DNA of 64,000 nucleotides, taken from NCBI RefSeq assembly GCF_001905545.1, contig NZ_LIPD01000001.1, forward strand, positions 581,561 to 645,560, given 5' to 3'. The stretch is from Streptomyces sp. CB02056. GTDB lineage: Bacteria; Actinomycetota; Actinomycetes; Streptomycetales; Streptomycetaceae. The translations under genes were made by a program, and so were the position numbers. Positions 1-9,664 of this stretch are shown piece after piece (position 1 is the stretch's first letter; every line of letters starts with the position of its first letter). The notes under the pieces were generated by a model. That model searched no databases. It was given only the letters and a program-made list of their open reading frames with translations, and was not told where the DNA came from.

Positions 1-8
1 TCGTACGG

Positions 9-947
9 GTGAGTACCGCAGCGCAGATCCGCAGCCTCCCCGTTCCCGACGGCCTGGAGGGCGAGCGCCTCGACGCCGCCCTGGCCCGGATGTTCGGCTT
101 CTCCCGGACCAAGGCCGCCGAGCTGGCCGCCGACGGCAAGGTGATGATCGACGGCGCCGTGGCCGGCAAGTCGGACCGGGTGACCGCCGGCTCCTGGCTG
201 GAGGTCGAGATCCCCGCCCCGGCCGCGCCGGTGCGGATCGTCGCCGAGCCCGTCGAGGGCATGCGCATCGTGCACGACGACGAGGACATCGTCCTGATCG
301 ACAAGCCGGTCGGCGTCGCCGCGCACCCCAGCCCGGGCTGGACCGGCCCCACCGTGATCGGCGGACTGGCCGCGGCCGGGTACCGGATCTCCACCTCGGG
401 CGCCGCAGAGCGCCAGGGCATCGTGCACCGCCTGGACGTCGGCACCTCCGGGCTGATGGTCGTCGCCAAGTCCGAGCGCGCGTACACCGACCTCAAGCGG
501 CAGTTCCACGACCGGATCACCGAGAAGCGCTACCACACGCTGGTGCAGGGCCACCCGGACCCGATGAGCGGGACGGTGGACGCGCCGATCGGGCGGCACC
601 CCAGCTCGGACTGGAAGTGGGCCGTCACCCGCGACGGCAAGGCGTCGATCACCCACTACGACCTGATCGAGGCGTACCGGGCCGCGTCGCTGCTGGCGAT
701 CAAGCTGGAGACCGGGCGCACCCACCAGATCCGCGTCCACATGTCCGCGCTGCGGCACCCCTGCGTGGGCGACCTCACGTACGGCGCCGACCCCACGCTG
801 GCCAAGCGGCTCGGGCTGACCCGGCAGTGGCTGCACGCGGTGTCGCTCGGCTTCGAGCACCCGGCGGACGGGCAGTGGGTCGAGTTCTCCAGCGAGTACC
901 CGGAGGACCTCAAGAAGGCGCTGGACATCATCGCGGCGGAGAGCTGA
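9..947 (+). CDS. rluD: RluD-family 23S rRNA pseudouridine synthase
   Basis: Converts uridines of 23S rRNA to pseudouridine in the cytoplasm. The 312-residue protein has an N-terminal S4 RNA-binding domain (about residues 15-75, beginning [18 protein letters not shown]) and the RsuA/RluD catalytic core with the motif [16 protein letters not shown]; its Asp is the expected nucleophile. The later [10 protein letters not shown] motif is also standard. The GTG start overlaps a TGA at 10-12, the likely end of an upstream gene that lies outside the window (lspA sits here in streptomycetes), so the two are probably translationally coupled. The next gene starts one base after its stop. Confidence 0.93.
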   Translation: MSTAAQIRSLPVPDGLEGERLDAALARMFGFSRTKAAELAADGKVMIDGAVAGKSDRVTAGSWLEVEIPAPAAPVRIVAEPVEGMRIVHDDEDIVLIDKPVGVAAHPSPGWTGPTVIGGLAAAGYRISTSGAAERQGIVHRLDVGTSGLMVVAKSERAYTDLKRQFHDRITEKRYHTLVQGHPDPMSGTVDAPIGRHPSSDWKWAVTRDGKASITHYDLIEAYRAASLLAIKLETGRTHQIRVHMSALRHPCVGDLTYGADPTLAKRLGLTRQWLHAVSLGFEHPADGQWVEFSSEYPEDLKKALDIIAAES

Positions 948-948
948 G

Positions 949-1428
949 ATGACGGCCGCCGAGGTGCCGGCCGTCACCGTCCGGGTCGTCGACGGGGAGG
1001 CGGACCTGGAGCTGGCGCGGGCCGTCCGGCGCGAGGTCTTCGTCGTCGAGCAGAACGTGCCCGAGGAGCTGGAGTACGACGAGTACGACGCGACCTCGGT
1101 GCACCTGCTGGCCGTCGGGGCCGACGGGGCCGCGCTGGGGACGGCGCGGCTGATCTTCGGCGAGCAGGCGCGCGGGCTCACCGGGGGTGTCGAGGGGCGC
1201 GTGCTGCTCGGGCGGCTCGCGGTCGTCGCGGCCGCCCGGGGGACGGGGCTGGGCGCGGAGCTCGTCCGGGCCGTCGAGGCCGCGGGGGCCGAGCGCGGGG
1301 GCGTGGAGGTCGAGCTGCACGCGCAGGTGCAGGCGCTCGGGTTCTACGAGCGGCTGGGGTACGTGGCCGAGGGGCCGGTGTACGACGACGCCGGGATACC
1401 GCACCGGACGATGACACGGGTGCTGTAG
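949..1428 (+). CDS. GNAT-family N-acetyltransferase
   Basis: A 159-residue acetyl-CoA-dependent acetyltransferase of the ElaA-like GNAT type; the substrate is unknown. Family features are the opening VRREVFVVEQNVPEELEYD, the acetyl-CoA loop region LGRLAVVAAARGTGLGAELV (about residues 83-102) and the C-terminal ALGFYERLGYVAEG. It starts one base after the rluD stop, so it is probably cotranscribed with rluD. A strong hairpin follows the gene. Confidence 0.88.
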   Translation: MTAAEVPAVTVRVVDGEADLELARAVRREVFVVEQNVPEELEYDEYDATSVHLLAVGADGAALGTARLIFGEQARGLTGGVEGRVLLGRLAVVAAARGTGLGAELVRAVEAAGAERGGVEVELHAQVQALGFYERLGYVAEGPVYDDAGIPHRTMTRVL

Positions 1429-1447
1429 GACCCGTTCTGATCGCGCG

Positions 1448-1480
1448 GTTCCCCGCGCCCCTGTCCGGGGCGCGGGGAAC
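1448..1480. terminator. bidirectional hairpin terminator
   Basis: A perfect 14-bp stem (1448-1461 with 1467-1480), 5-base loop TGTCC, followed by TCCGCTTTTC. It sits between the convergent acetyltransferase and mechanosensitive channel genes and could end both transcripts. Confidence 0.8.
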
Positions 1481-1519
1481 TCCGCTTTTCGGGGCTTCGC
1501 CGGCGGGGCCGGGCGCCGG

Positions 1520-2539
1520 TCAGGTGTCGGTGGTGCGGAGGCGGGGGAGCGCGTGGGGGTGCTCGTCGCGCAGGTGGGCGATGAGCTGCTCGCGGATGTC
1601 GAAGCGGAGCCGGGCGGCGTCGTCGGGGGTGCGGGCGGTCATGGTGGCGCGGACGACGATGGTGCTGGGCGTGGTGTCGGTGACGTCGAGGGCCCACTCG
1701 CCGCCGTCCCAGAGCGGGTGCCGGTCGAGGCGGGCGCGCAGGGTGGTGCGCAGCTCGTCCACCCGGGTGGTGTGGTCGAGGTGGAGCAGGACGGCGGCGA
1801 GCAGGCCGGGGTCGCGGCGGGTCCAGTTCTCGAAGGGCTTGTTGACGAAGTACGAGACCGGGACGATCAGCCGGCGGTAGTCCCAGAGCCGGACCACCAG
1901 GTAGCTGAGGGTGATCTCCTCGACGGTGCCCTGCTGGCCGTCCACGACCACGGTGTCGCCGATCCGGACGGTGTCGCCGAAGGCGATCTGGAGGCCGGCG
2001 AAGAAGTTGCCCAGGGTGCTCTGGGCGGCGATGCCGGCCACGATGCCGATGATGCCCGCCGAGGCGAGCAGGCTGGCGCCGATGGTGCGCATGGCGGAGA
2101 AGGTCAGCAGCATCACGGCCACCGTGACCACGACGATCAGCGCGTCGGCCGCCCGGCGCAGCATGCTGATCTGGGTGCGCACCCGCTGGACCCGGGCCGG
2201 GTCGTCGACGCGGCTCTCGTACCGGCTGAGCAGGGCCTCCAGGACGGCGGCCACCACGCGGACGGTGAGCCAGCCCAGCGAGGCGAGCAGGAGCAGCAGG
2301 AGCAGGTGCTGGGCGCCGTCGTCGTGCTTCAGGTGGAAGATCCGCTGGAGCGGCTTGGCGGCGAGCAGCAGGGCCGACACGACGGCGAGCTGGAGCGGGA
2401 TCCGGCAGCGGCGCAGGAGCGGCCAGACCGGTGCCGACGGCTGGCGGGCGGCGATCCGCTGGAGGGCCTGGTCGACGATCCAGCCGATCGCCAGGGTGGC
2501 GGCGACGGTGGCGAGCAGCGAGAGCAGCGGCCGGAGCAT
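1520..2539 (-). CDS. MscS-family mechanosensitive ion channel
   Basis: A small-conductance mechanosensitive channel protein that would release solutes on hypo-osmotic shock. I start it at the ATG at 2539 (MLRPLLSLLATVAATLAIGW), giving 339 residues; the longer reading frame upstream is polar, arginine-rich and overlaps the divergent gene. Membrane helices lie at about 3-22, 45-65 and 90-110. The pore-lining TM3 is the glycine/alanine-rich IIGIVAGIAAQSTLGNFF, and the MscS beta domain follows (VVVDGQQGTVEEITLSYLVV). It ends in a short cytoplasmic tail. A GTG nine bases upstream is an alternative start. Confidence 0.88.
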   Translation of the reverse strand: MLRPLLSLLATVAATLAIGWIVDQALQRIAARQPSAPVWPLLRRCRIPLQLAVVSALLLAAKPLQRIFHLKHDDGAQHLLLLLLLASLGWLTVRVVAAVLEALLSRYESRVDDPARVQRVRTQISMLRRAADALIVVVTVAVMLLTFSAMRTIGASLLASAGIIGIVAGIAAQSTLGNFFAGLQIAFGDTVRIGDTVVVDGQQGTVEEITLSYLVVRLWDYRRLIVPVSYFVNKPFENWTRRDPGLLAAVLLHLDHTTRVDELRTTLRARLDRHPLWDGGEWALDVTDTTPSTIVVRATMTARTPDDAARLRFDIREQLIAHLRDEHPHALPRLRTTDT

Positions 2540-2672
2540 GCGCCGTACGATACCCGGGCACAGTGGGGCGAAGCGGACGTAGCGGCGCGGGGCTCGGGTG
2601 ACACCCCGGGCGGTGCTTCCAGGGGGTGCCTTTATCGGACGCCTACCCGGACGGCGGATACGATCAGCGGCC

Positions 2673-5447
2673 ATGGAGTTCGGTGGGGCATGGCGTCGCT
2701 GGCGCGCCCGGGGAACAACGGTCAGACACAGGCTGCTGGCCGGGGCGGTGGCCCTGGCGGCCGTGGCCGCGGCCGGCACCGCGACGGTGGCGTCCGGCGG
2801 TGAGCAGGCGGTCCGTCAGGAGGACCGTTTCCTCAGCATGCCGGAGACGCCCGGCAGCGCCCAGCAGGTCCAGCTGGACACCTCCTTCTTCACCACCGGC
2901 GGCGGTCCGCGCCCGGCGGTGCTGCTCGCCCACGGCTTCGGCGGCTCCAAGGAGGGCGAGCGGCAGCGCGCCGAGCAGCTGGCCCGGCAGGGGTACGCGG
3001 TGCTGACCTGGTCGGCGCGCGGCTTCGGGCACTCGGGCGGGAAGATCGGCCTGAACGCGCCCGACCGTGAGGTCGAGGACGTCAAGCACCTGGTGGACTG
3101 GCTGGCCCAGCGGCCCGAGGTGCAGCTGGACGGGCCCGGCGACCCGAAGGTCGGCATCACCGGCGCCTCGTACGGCGGGGCGGTCTCGCTGCTGGCCTCC
3201 GCGTACGACCACCGGATCGACGCGGTGGCCACCCAGATCACCTGGTGGAACCTGGCCGACGCGCTGTTCCCGCAGGGCGTGCAGGGCTCGGGCGCGGCGG
3301 ACGGCGTGTTCAAGAAGCTGTGGGCCGGGATCTTCTTCACCACCGGCTCGGCCGGGGACCTCGGGCCCTCCGGGGAGGCGCCGCGGGAGAGCGGCGGCCC
3401 CGGGCCGAAGGCGGACGGGCCGGTCGGCTGCGGGCGGTTCCTGGAGTCGCTCTGCCAGATGTACGACCGGGTCGCCACCGCCGGGCACGCCGACCCGGAG
3501 GCCGTCGCGCTGCTGGACCGCTCCAGCCCGTCCTCGGTGGCGGCGCAGCTCAAGGCGCCGACGCTGGTGGTGCAGGGGCAGCAGGACTCGCTGTTCCCGC
3601 TGGACCAGGGCGACCGGATCGCCAAGGCGGTGGCCGCCAACGGCGCCCCGGTGGCGGTCGACTGGTTCGCCGGCGGCCACGACGGCGGGACGGACACCAG
3701 CGCCCGGGTCGACGACCGGGTCACCGCCTGGTTCGACCACTACTTGAAGGGCCGCGGCAACGACACCGGCGCCGACTTCCGGGTCACCCGCACCGGCGGG
3801 GTCGACTCGACCGGCTTCCAGGCCGTGCTGCGCGGGGCCACCGCCGACCGGTACCCGGGCCTGGGCGGGACCGGCTCGCGGACCGTCGAACTGGCCGGCG
3901 GCGAGCAGACCCTCGCCAACCCGCCCGGCGGCGCGCCGCCCGGCATCTCGACACTGCCCGGCGTCGGCGCGCTCAGCCAGGCCGCCTCGCTGGGCGCCGG
4001 GCTCTCCCTGGACTTCCCCGGGCAGAACGCCGCCTTCGACTCTGCGCCGCTGGACTCGCCGCTGCACCTGACCGGGCAGCCGACCGTCCCGGTGCGGGTG
4101 ACGGCCGACCGGCCGGACGCGGTGCTGTTCGCGAAGCTGTACGACGTCGGCCCGGACGGCAAGGCGGTGCTGCCGCAGCAGCTGGCCGCCCCGCTGCGGG
4201 TCACCGGCGCGGACGCCGGGCAGACCGTCACGGTGGCGCTGCCGACCGTGGACCACACCTTCCCGGCCGGGCACCGGGTGCGGCTGGTGCTGGCGAGCAC
4301 CGACCTCGCGTACGCCTCGCCGGTCGAGCCGGCCACCTACCGGGTGGCGCCGGCCGGGGCGCTCACCGTGCCCACCGTCGAGGAGCTGGTCACCGAGGCG
4401 GCGCCGCTGCCCGCGCGGACCTGGCTGCTGCCGGTGATCGCCGTCCTGGCGGCCGCGGCCCTGCTGCTGGCACCGCGGCTGCGGCGCCGGCGGGCCGCCG
4501 CCGGGCCCGGCTTCGACCCGGAGCTGGCCGCCGTGCCGCTGCTGATCAGCGGGCTGAGCAAGCGCTACAAGGGCGCCCAGGACCGCTACGCCGTACGGGA
4601 GCTGGGCTTCCGGGTGGAGCGGGGGCAGGTGCTCGGACTGCTCGGGCCGAACGGCGCGGGCAAGACCACCACGCTGCGGATGCTGATGGGACTGATCCGG
4701 CCGGACGCCGGGGAGATCAGGATCTTCGGGCACCTGGTGCGGCCCGGCGCGCCGGTGCTGTCGCGGGTCGGGGCGTTCGTGGAGGGCGCGGGCTTCCTGC
4801 CGCACCTCACCGGGCGGGCCAACCTGCGGCTGTACTGGCAGGCGACCGGACGGCCGGAGGCCGACGCGCGCTTCGACGAGGCGCTGGCCATCGCCGGGCT
4901 CGGCGAGGCGCTGGACCGCGCGGTGCGGACGTACTCGCAGGGCATGCGGCAGCGGCTGGCGATCGCGCAGGCGATGCTCGGGATGCCGGACCTGCTGATC
5001 CTGGACGAGCCCACCAACGGGCTGGACCCGCCGCAGATCCGGGAGATGCGCGAGGTGATGATCCGGTACGCCGCCGGCGGGCGGACCGTGATCGTGTCGA
5101 GCCACCTGCTGTCCGAGGTCGAGCAGAGCTGCACGGACCTGGTGGTGATGGACCGCGGGCGGCTGGTCACGGCCGGCCCGGTCGCGGACATCGTGGGCGC
5201 CGGCGAGCTGCTGATGATCGGCATCGCCGAGCCGTACGACCCGGCCTCGGTGGCCGACAAGGTGGCCGCGCTGGCCGGGGTCGGCTCGGCGGAGGCCGTC
5301 GAGGGCGGACTGCTGGTGCGGCTGGACGGACTGGCGGCCAGCGAGCTGCTGGCCGAACTGGTGCGGCTGGAGGTGCCGGTGGAGAGCGCCGGGCCGCAGC
5401 GGCGGCTGGAGGACGCGTTCCTGTCGTTGATCGGAGGTGGAGCGTGA
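2673..5447 (+). CDS. alpha/beta hydrolase (S15/CocE-like) fused to ABC transporter ATPase
   Basis: A 924-residue two-part protein. Residues about 19-38 form a signal-anchor helix. Residues about 50-370 form an alpha/beta hydrolase with nucleophile motif GASYGG (Ser about 166), acid in QQDSLFPLD and base in GGHDGG. Residues about 395-570 resemble the C-terminal beta domain of X-Pro dipeptidyl-peptidases. A second membrane helix lies at about 583-603. An ABC ATPase fills the rest, with Walker [10 protein letters not shown] (about 657), signature [10 protein letters not shown] and Walker [11 protein letters not shown]. Two helices would place the hydrolase outside and the ATPase inside, which is an inference. 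The start is the ATG of [10 protein letters not shown]. The gene overlaps the permease start by 4 bases. The substrate is unknown. Confidence 0.9.
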   Translation: MEFGGAWRRWRARGTTVRHRLLAGAVALAAVAAAGTATVASGGEQAVRQEDRFLSMPETPGSAQQVQLDTSFFTTGGGPRPAVLLAHGFGGSKEGERQRAEQLARQGYAVLTWSARGFGHSGGKIGLNAPDREVEDVKHLVDWLAQRPEVQLDGPGDPKVGITGASYGGAVSLLASAYDHRIDAVATQITWWNLADALFPQGVQGSGAADGVFKKLWAGIFFTTGSAGDLGPSGEAPRESGGPGPKADGPVGCGRFLESLCQMYDRVATAGHADPEAVALLDRSSPSSVAAQLKAPTLVVQGQQDSLFPLDQGDRIAKAVAANGAPVAVDWFAGGHDGGTDTSARVDDRVTAWFDHYLKGRGNDTGADFRVTRTGGVDSTGFQAVLRGATADRYPGLGGTGSRTVELAGGEQTLANPPGGAPPGISTLPGVGALSQAASLGAGLSLDFPGQNAAFDSAPLDSPLHLTGQPTVPVRVTADRPDAVLFAKLYDVGPDGKAVLPQQLAAPLRVTGADAGQTVTVALPTVDHTFPAGHRVRLVLASTDLAYASPVEPATYRVAPAGALTVPTVEELVTEAAPLPARTWLLPVIAVLAAAALLLAPRLRRRRAAAGPGFDPELAAVPLLISGLSKRYKGAQDRYAVRELGFRVERGQVLGLLGPNGAGKTTTLRMLMGLIRPDAGEIRIFGHLVRPGAPVLSRVGAFVEGAGFLPHLTGRANLRLYWQATGRPEADARFDEALAIAGLGEALDRAVRTYSQGMRQRLAIAQAMLGMPDLLILDEPTNGLDPPQIREMREVMIRYAAGGRTVIVSSHLLSEVEQSCTDLVVMDRGRLVTAGPVADIVGAGELLMIGIAEPYDPASVADKVAALAGVGSAEAVEGGLLVRLDGLAASELLAELVRLEVPVESAGPQRRLEDAFLSLIGGGA

Positions 5448-6334
5448 GTGCCGTGACGAAGGACCACACGGAGCCGGAGGACCGTGCCGGGTCGATGGAC
5501 CACGCCGAGGGGTACCGGGCGGGCCGGACGCTGCCGCTGCGGGTGGAGGCGGTGCGGCAGCTGCGCCGGCGCCGCACGATGGTGATCGGCGGGGTGCTGG
5601 CCGCCATGCCGTTCGTCATCCTGGCCGCGTTCCAGCTCGGCGGCACCCCGGGCCGGCCGGACCGGACCACCTTCATCGAGCTGGCCACCGCCTCGGGGGC
5701 CAACTTCGCCGTCACCATGCTGTTCGTCGGCACCGGCTTCATGCTGGTCATCCCGGTCGCGCTGTTCTGCGGGGACACCGTCGCCTCCGAGGCCAGCTGG
5801 TCCTCGCTGCGCTACCTGCTGGCCGCGCCGGTGCCCCGGGCCCGGCTGCTGGCCCGCAAGTTCGCCGTCGGGCTGGGGTTCTCGGCGGTGGCGGTGGTGA
5901 TGCTGCCCGCGATCGGGCTGGTCGTCGGCACCGCGGCGTACGGCTGGGGGGACCTCAAGCTGCCCGCCGGGGTCAGCCTGCCGGCCGGGCAGGCGCTGCC
6001 CAGGATCGCCATCGCGGTGGCCTTCGTGTTCCTCAGCGAGATCGTGATCGCGGCGCTGGCGTTCTGGCTCTCCACGGCGACGGACGCGCCGCTGGGCGCC
6101 GTCGGCGGCGCGGTGTTCGCCTCGATCATCACCGGGGTGCTGGACGCCGTCACCGCGCTCGGCGACCTGCGGGAGTGGCTGCCGGCGCACTGGCAGTACT
6201 CCTGGGCGGACGCCCTGCAGCCGCAGCTGGAGTGGGGCGGCATGGTGCAGGGCGTCTCGCTGTCGCTCTCGTACGCGGTGGTGCTGCTGGCGCTGGCGTT
6301 CCGGGGGTTCGCGCGCAAGGACGTGGTGTCGTAG
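5444..6334 (+). CDS. ABC transporter permease (ABC-2-like)
   Basis: A 296-residue integral membrane protein with about six hydrophobic helices (for example VIGGVLAAMPFVILAAFQL and AVAFVFLSEIVIAALAFWL). It begins at a GTG that overlaps the upstream TGA (GTGA), so it is translationally coupled to the hydrolase-ATPase fusion and is its obvious membrane partner. The N-terminal 35 residues are acidic and polar and precede the RRRRTM positive-inside stretch. The longer upstream reading frame is a shadow of the fusion gene. The direction and cargo of transport cannot be read from sequence. Confidence 0.88.
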   Translation: MSAVTKDHTEPEDRAGSMDHAEGYRAGRTLPLRVEAVRQLRRRRTMVIGGVLAAMPFVILAAFQLGGTPGRPDRTTFIELATASGANFAVTMLFVGTGFMLVIPVALFCGDTVASEASWSSLRYLLAAPVPRARLLARKFAVGLGFSAVAVVMLPAIGLVVGTAAYGWGDLKLPAGVSLPAGQALPRIAIAVAFVFLSEIVIAALAFWLSTATDAPLGAVGGAVFASIITGVLDAVTALGDLREWLPAHWQYSWADALQPQLEWGGMVQGVSLSLSYAVVLLALAFRGFARKDVVS

Positions 6335-6340
6335 CCGGGC

Positions 6341-6420
6341 GTGGGGCTGGGGCCGGAGGCGGGGCGGACGTGGGGCCGGAGGTGGGGGCGGACGTGGGGC
6401 CGGAGGCGGGGGCGCGGGGT
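6341..6420. repeat. about 24-bp G-rich tandem repeat, ~3 copies
   Basis: Three imperfect copies of a unit like GTGGGGCCGGAGGTGGGGGC followed by GGAC lie just after the permease stop. The strand is almost pure purine plus C. It could be a slippage-prone spacer or weaken transcription; no stem-loop is obvious. Confidence 0.7.
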
Positions 6421-6480
6421 TCGGCGGGGGATGCGGGATCATGGGTGGGTAGCTGACCTCCCTGGTGAAGGACCCGAACC

Positions 6481-7059
6481 GTGGCCCAGATCGTCCTCTT
6501 CCACTCCGCCTACGGGCTGCGCCCCGCCGTGCACGCCGCCGCCGAGCGGCTGCGCGCCGCCGGGCACACCGTGCACACGCCGGACCTGTTCGACGGGCGG
6601 ACCTTCGAGTCCGTCGAGGAGGCGCAGGAGTTCCAGGAGGAGCTCGGCGGCCGCGACGAGCTGCTGCGCCGGGCGGTGACGGCGGCCGCGCCGGTGTCCG
6701 ACGGCGGGCTGGTGTACGCCGGCTTCTCGCTCGGCGGCGCGGTGGCGCAGAACCTGGCGCTGGCCGACGACAAGGCGCGCGGGCTGCTGCTCCTGCACGG
6801 CACCTCGGACCTGCGGGAGGACGCGGTCACCGAGATCCCGGTGCAGCTGCACATCGCGGAGCCGGACCCGTTCGAGCCGGAGGACTGGCTGAACGCCTGG
6901 TACCTGCGGATGCGCCGGGCCGGGGCGGAGGTGGAGGTGCACCGCTACCGGGGCGCCGGGCACCTGTTCACCGACCCGTCGCTGCCGGACTACGACGAGG
7001 ACGCGGCCGAGCGGGCCTGGGCGGCGTCGCTGGACTTCCTCGCGGAGCTGGACGGCTGA
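6481..7059 (+). CDS. dienelactone hydrolase family protein
   Basis: A 192-residue cytoplasmic alpha/beta hydrolase. Family features are the opening VLFHSAYGLRPAVHAAAERL, the loop GHTVHTPDLFDGRTF, the nucleophile elbow GFSLGGAVAQ (Ser replaces the usual dienelactone hydrolase Cys) and the late His in GAGHLFTDPSLPDYD. The start is a GTG 13 bases after a TCCCTGGTGAAGG stretch that may serve as a weak ribosome binding site. It stands alone between the repeat and a bidirectional terminator. The natural substrate is not predictable. Confidence 0.88.
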   Translation: MAQIVLFHSAYGLRPAVHAAAERLRAAGHTVHTPDLFDGRTFESVEEAQEFQEELGGRDELLRRAVTAAAPVSDGGLVYAGFSLGGAVAQNLALADDKARGLLLLHGTSDLREDAVTEIPVQLHIAEPDPFEPEDWLNAWYLRMRRAGAEVEVHRYRGAGHLFTDPSLPDYDEDAAERAWAASLDFLAELDG

Positions 7060-7086
7060 CGGCCGACGGAGGGGCGGAGCACGGAA

Positions 7087-7118
7087 CCGCCCGCCCGGAC
7101 GGGGATCCGGGCGGGCGG
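7087..7118. terminator. bidirectional hairpin terminator
   Basis: A perfect 13-bp stem (7087-7099 with 7106-7118) and 6-base loop lie between the convergent dienelactone hydrolase and VOC genes. It has no T-tract, as is usual in these genomes. Confidence 0.75.
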
Positions 7119-7135
7119 GGCGGAGGCGGGCGGGG

Positions 7136-7915
7136 TCAGGCCGGCGTGGGCTTGATCATGGCGAAGGGGGCGCCCTGCGGGTCGGCGACGACGGTCATCC
7201 GGCCGGCCATCATGTCGAAGGGCGGGGCGAGGACGGTGCCGTTGCGCTTGACCAGGGCGTCCACGGTGGAGTCGACGTCGTCGACCGCGAAGTAGGTCAG
7301 CCAGTGGGCCGGGGTGCCGGGCGGGTCGTTGGCGAGCAGGGTGGCGCCGCCCACCGCCTTGCCGCCGACCTGTAGCACCCAGTACGAGTCCACGCCCGGC
7401 ATCGGCTCGATCTCGATGCCGAACGCCTCGCCGTAGAAGCCGGTGGCGGCCGGGATGTCGCTGGTGTGCAGTTCGTTCCAGGTCAGCGCGCCGGGTTCGT
7501 TGACGACCTGGGCGCCGAAGAACTCGCCCGGCTGCCAGACGCCGAAGACCGCGCCCTGCGGGTCGGCGGCGATCAGCATCCGGCCCAGGTCGCCGACGTC
7601 CATGACCGGGACGAGCAGGGTGCCGCCGGCGGCGACGATCGCGTCCTGGGTGGCCTGGGCGTCGGTGCTGGCCAGGTAGCTGGTCCAGACGGTGGGCGGT
7701 TCCGGCATCCCCTCGGGGGCCGACGCCGGGCCGATGCCGGCCGCGGCCTTGCCGTCGAGCGTGCAGACGGCGTAGCCGCCGAACTCGGCCGGGCCGGCCT
7801 GCCCCTGCCAGCCGAGGAGGTCGCGGTAGAAGTCCAGTGCGGCCTGCTGGTCCTTGGCCATCAGGTCGACCCAACACGGGGTGCCGGTCGCGTACGGGGT
7901 GGTGACTTCGGGCAT
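7136..7915 (-). CDS. tandem VOC (glyoxalase-fold) protein
   Basis: A 259-residue protein made of two vicinal-oxygen-chelate domains (about 8-120 and 135-258), each ending in the repeated phrase VVADPQGAPFAMIK / LIAADPQGAVFGVW. The start is the ATG of MPEVTTPYATGTPCWVDL; a long upstream extension is proline/arginine-rich shadow sequence. A paralogue of exactly the same length is encoded at 38344-39123. The family includes metal-dependent glyoxalases, dioxygenases and antibiotic-binding proteins, and no specific reaction can be assigned. Confidence 0.87.
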   Translation of the reverse strand: MPEVTTPYATGTPCWVDLMAKDQQAALDFYRDLLGWQGQAGPAEFGGYAVCTLDGKAAAGIGPASAPEGMPEPPTVWTSYLASTDAQATQDAIVAAGGTLLVPVMDVGDLGRMLIAADPQGAVFGVWQPGEFFGAQVVNEPGALTWNELHTSDIPAATGFYGEAFGIEIEPMPGVDSYWVLQVGGKAVGGATLLANDPPGTPAHWLTYFAVDDVDSTVDALVKRNGTVLAPPFDMMAGRMTVVADPQGAPFAMIKPTPA

Positions 7916-8226
7916 GATCGCCCTTTCTGGTGAGGGGTCCCTGCCGGTCACCATCTCCTCGTGCACCGTGGTTCGCCACTCGAGACACCGCCCCGGCCGC
8001 CGGCTCGGCCGAGGCCCCGGGCGAGGGCGGGGGTGAGGGCCCGGCCGGCGGCCCGGGCGGGGTCGACCCCGATGGCCGTACCGGTGCGCCCGTTCGAGCG
8101 GCGGTCGGGTCGACACCGTGTGCGGCGGCACCGGCCGATGGTTCGAGCACTGACGCTTCTGTGTGGCACCACCAGCCCCTGTGCCGGCGCGTCGGGCGCC
8201 GGCCGCTCGCCACCGGAGGCAACCCC
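7916..8226. other. divergent intergenic region, 311 bp
   Basis: This stretch separates the VOC gene from the amidohydrolase gene and must hold both promoters. The only structure I see is a perfect 12-bp palindrome, GGGGTCGACCCC, at 8059-8070, with a related GGGTCGACAC about 40 bases later, which is a weak operator candidate. No gene is evident. Confidence 0.4.
8215..8219 (+). promoter_or_regulatory. ribosome binding site fixing a TTG start
   Basis: GGAGG lies 7 bases before the TTG at 8227. It decides this start over the much longer upstream frame, which lacks a comparable site and would bury the signal peptide. Confidence 0.7.
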
Positions 8227-9396
8227 TTGAGAAAGAGCCACTGGACCAGTCGACGGTTCACCGCCGCTGTCGTCGGCGCGACCGCGACGGCGGTCGTCCT
8301 CTCCCCGGCCGGGGCCGGAGAGGCCTTCGCGGCCCGGGCCTGCTTCGAGCGGTCCGTCGAGCCGTACACCTCGGTGGTCGACAGCCACCTGCACTTCCGG
8401 CCCTTCGGCGGACCGGCGATCCCCTTCGAGGAGATGACCGACTACCTGCGCAAGAGCGGGGTCCGCTACGCGAACATGTTCGGCATCGGGCAGGTGCTGC
8501 CCGCCGACTCCGACTGCGTGTACTACCTCGACTGTCCCGGCACGCCCGTACGGCCGAGGATGCGCAACGATTTCGCCAACGCCGAGAGCCTGCGCGAGTT
8601 CCGGCCGACCGACCCGGACCTCACGCTCTCCATGACGTTCATGGACCTGCACCACCCCGAGACCGTCCCGCCCGGGATCGAGCTGCTGGACCGCGAGTAC
8701 CCGGGGATGTTCCGCTGGGCCGGCGAGGTCAACGTCGTCAAGCAGGCGCTGTTCCCGAACCTCGCCGAGCCGGCCACCAGCGAGGACATCCCGAACTGGG
8801 CGCCGTTCATGAAGGTGTTCCGCGAGCGGGGGCTCCCCGTCACCTTCCACTCCGACCTCGGCAACGACGTCGAGCCGACGAAGTACCTGCACCTGATGGA
8901 GGAGATCCTCGCGCAGTACCCCGACAACAAGATCGTCTGGGCGCACATGGGCCTCTCGAAGGAGCTCTCCCACATGGACCCGGACGAGCACATCCGCATC
9001 CTGGAGCGGCTGCTCGACCAGCACCCCAACCTGACCGTGGACCTGAGCTGGCGGGTGCTGGAGGACCAGTACTTCAGCCTGCCCGGCGTACGGCAGAAGT
9101 ACGCGTCCTTCCTCGACCGCCACCCGACCCGGGCGATCACGGGGACGGACTTCGTGGCGGCGCGGAACAAGGACTACGCGGTGTACGAGCAGGAGTTGGA
9201 AGTCACCAGCCGGATCAACCGCGCGCTCGGGGACGAGGCCTTCCGGGACATCGCGCTCGGCCAGAACTACTTCCGGCTGCTGGGCCTGAAGGCCAAGGCG
9301 CCCAAGGTCTGCCCGTCCGGCGCCAAGCCGGTCGGCAAGGACGCGACGTACCCGAGCCCGCCCGGGCAGCCCGCCGGCGTGGCCGACGAGGACTGA
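8227..9396 (+). CDS. exported amidohydrolase-family protein
   Basis: A 389-residue metal-dependent hydrolase of the amidohydrolase-2 type. From the TTG start the N-terminus is a signal peptide: basic RKSHWTSRRF, a hydrophobic run, then a probable cleavage after GEAFA. The Arg pair hints at Tat export but is not canonical. The barrel begins with VVDSHLHFRPFGG, the metal-binding HxH. Later features are TFHSDLGND, IVWAHMGLSKEL and ITGTDFVAA, placed like the remaining His and Asp ligands. It is monocistronic, with a strong hairpin after the stop. The substrate is unknown. Confidence 0.86.
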   Translation: MRKSHWTSRRFTAAVVGATATAVVLSPAGAGEAFAARACFERSVEPYTSVVDSHLHFRPFGGPAIPFEEMTDYLRKSGVRYANMFGIGQVLPADSDCVYYLDCPGTPVRPRMRNDFANAESLREFRPTDPDLTLSMTFMDLHHPETVPPGIELLDREYPGMFRWAGEVNVVKQALFPNLAEPATSEDIPNWAPFMKVFRERGLPVTFHSDLGNDVEPTKYLHLMEEILAQYPDNKIVWAHMGLSKELSHMDPDEHIRILERLLDQHPNLTVDLSWRVLEDQYFSLPGVRQKYASFLDRHPTRAITGTDFVAARNKDYAVYEQELEVTSRINRALGDEAFRDIALGQNYFRLLGLKAKAPKVCPSGAKPVGKDATYPSPPGQPAGVADED

Positions 9397-9426
9397 GCAA
9401 CTCGCGGACGGCGGTCGGCCGTTGGC

Positions 9427-9460
9427 GTGGCCCCTCGCGCCGGTGGGCGCGAGGGGCCAC
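9427..9460 (+). terminator. hairpin terminator
   Basis: A perfect 15-bp stem (9427-9441 with 9446-9460) with loop GGTG lies 30 bases after the amidohydrolase stop. Its core, GGCCCCTCGCGCC, recurs in the hairpin at 11579-11610 on the other side of the insertion sequence. Confidence 0.8.
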
Positions 9461-9512
9461 GGCATGTCCGGCGGGGGTGGTCGGAGAGCGGACGGTGGCT
9501 TGAAAGCGACCC

Positions 9513-9541
9513 TTGTGGGTAGTTGATCGGACGCATAGCGT
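9513..9541 (+). promoter_or_regulatory. candidate promoter of the interrupted 32-codon ORF
   Basis: TTGTGG (9513-9518) and TAGCGT (9536-9541) are separated by 17 bases, close to the vegetative TTGACN / TAGRRT pattern of streptomycetes. A start of transcription near 9548 would give a leader of about 48 bases before the ATG at 9596. Confidence 0.4.
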
Positions 9542-9595
9542 GACGGCCTGCCGCATCGCGGTTCCTGCCAGCCCGATGAGAGAGGTGGCTTCGCC

Positions 9596-9634
9596 ATGCC
9601 CGAAAACCTCGACTACGCCGAGCCGAGACCTCAA
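9596..9634 (+). pseudogene. 5' part of small ORF interrupted by the insertion sequence
   Basis: An ATG preceded by GAGAGGTGG (9580-9588) opens a frame beginning MPENLDYAEP. Thirteen codons in, at TCAA (9631-9634), the insertion sequence begins. Joining 9634 directly to 11454 keeps the frame open and gives a 32-residue peptide ending at TAG 11511-11513. I do not recognise the product. Confidence 0.5.
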
Positions 9635-9664
9635 GGCGGGCTACCTCTGTTCTTGGCCAGCGCC

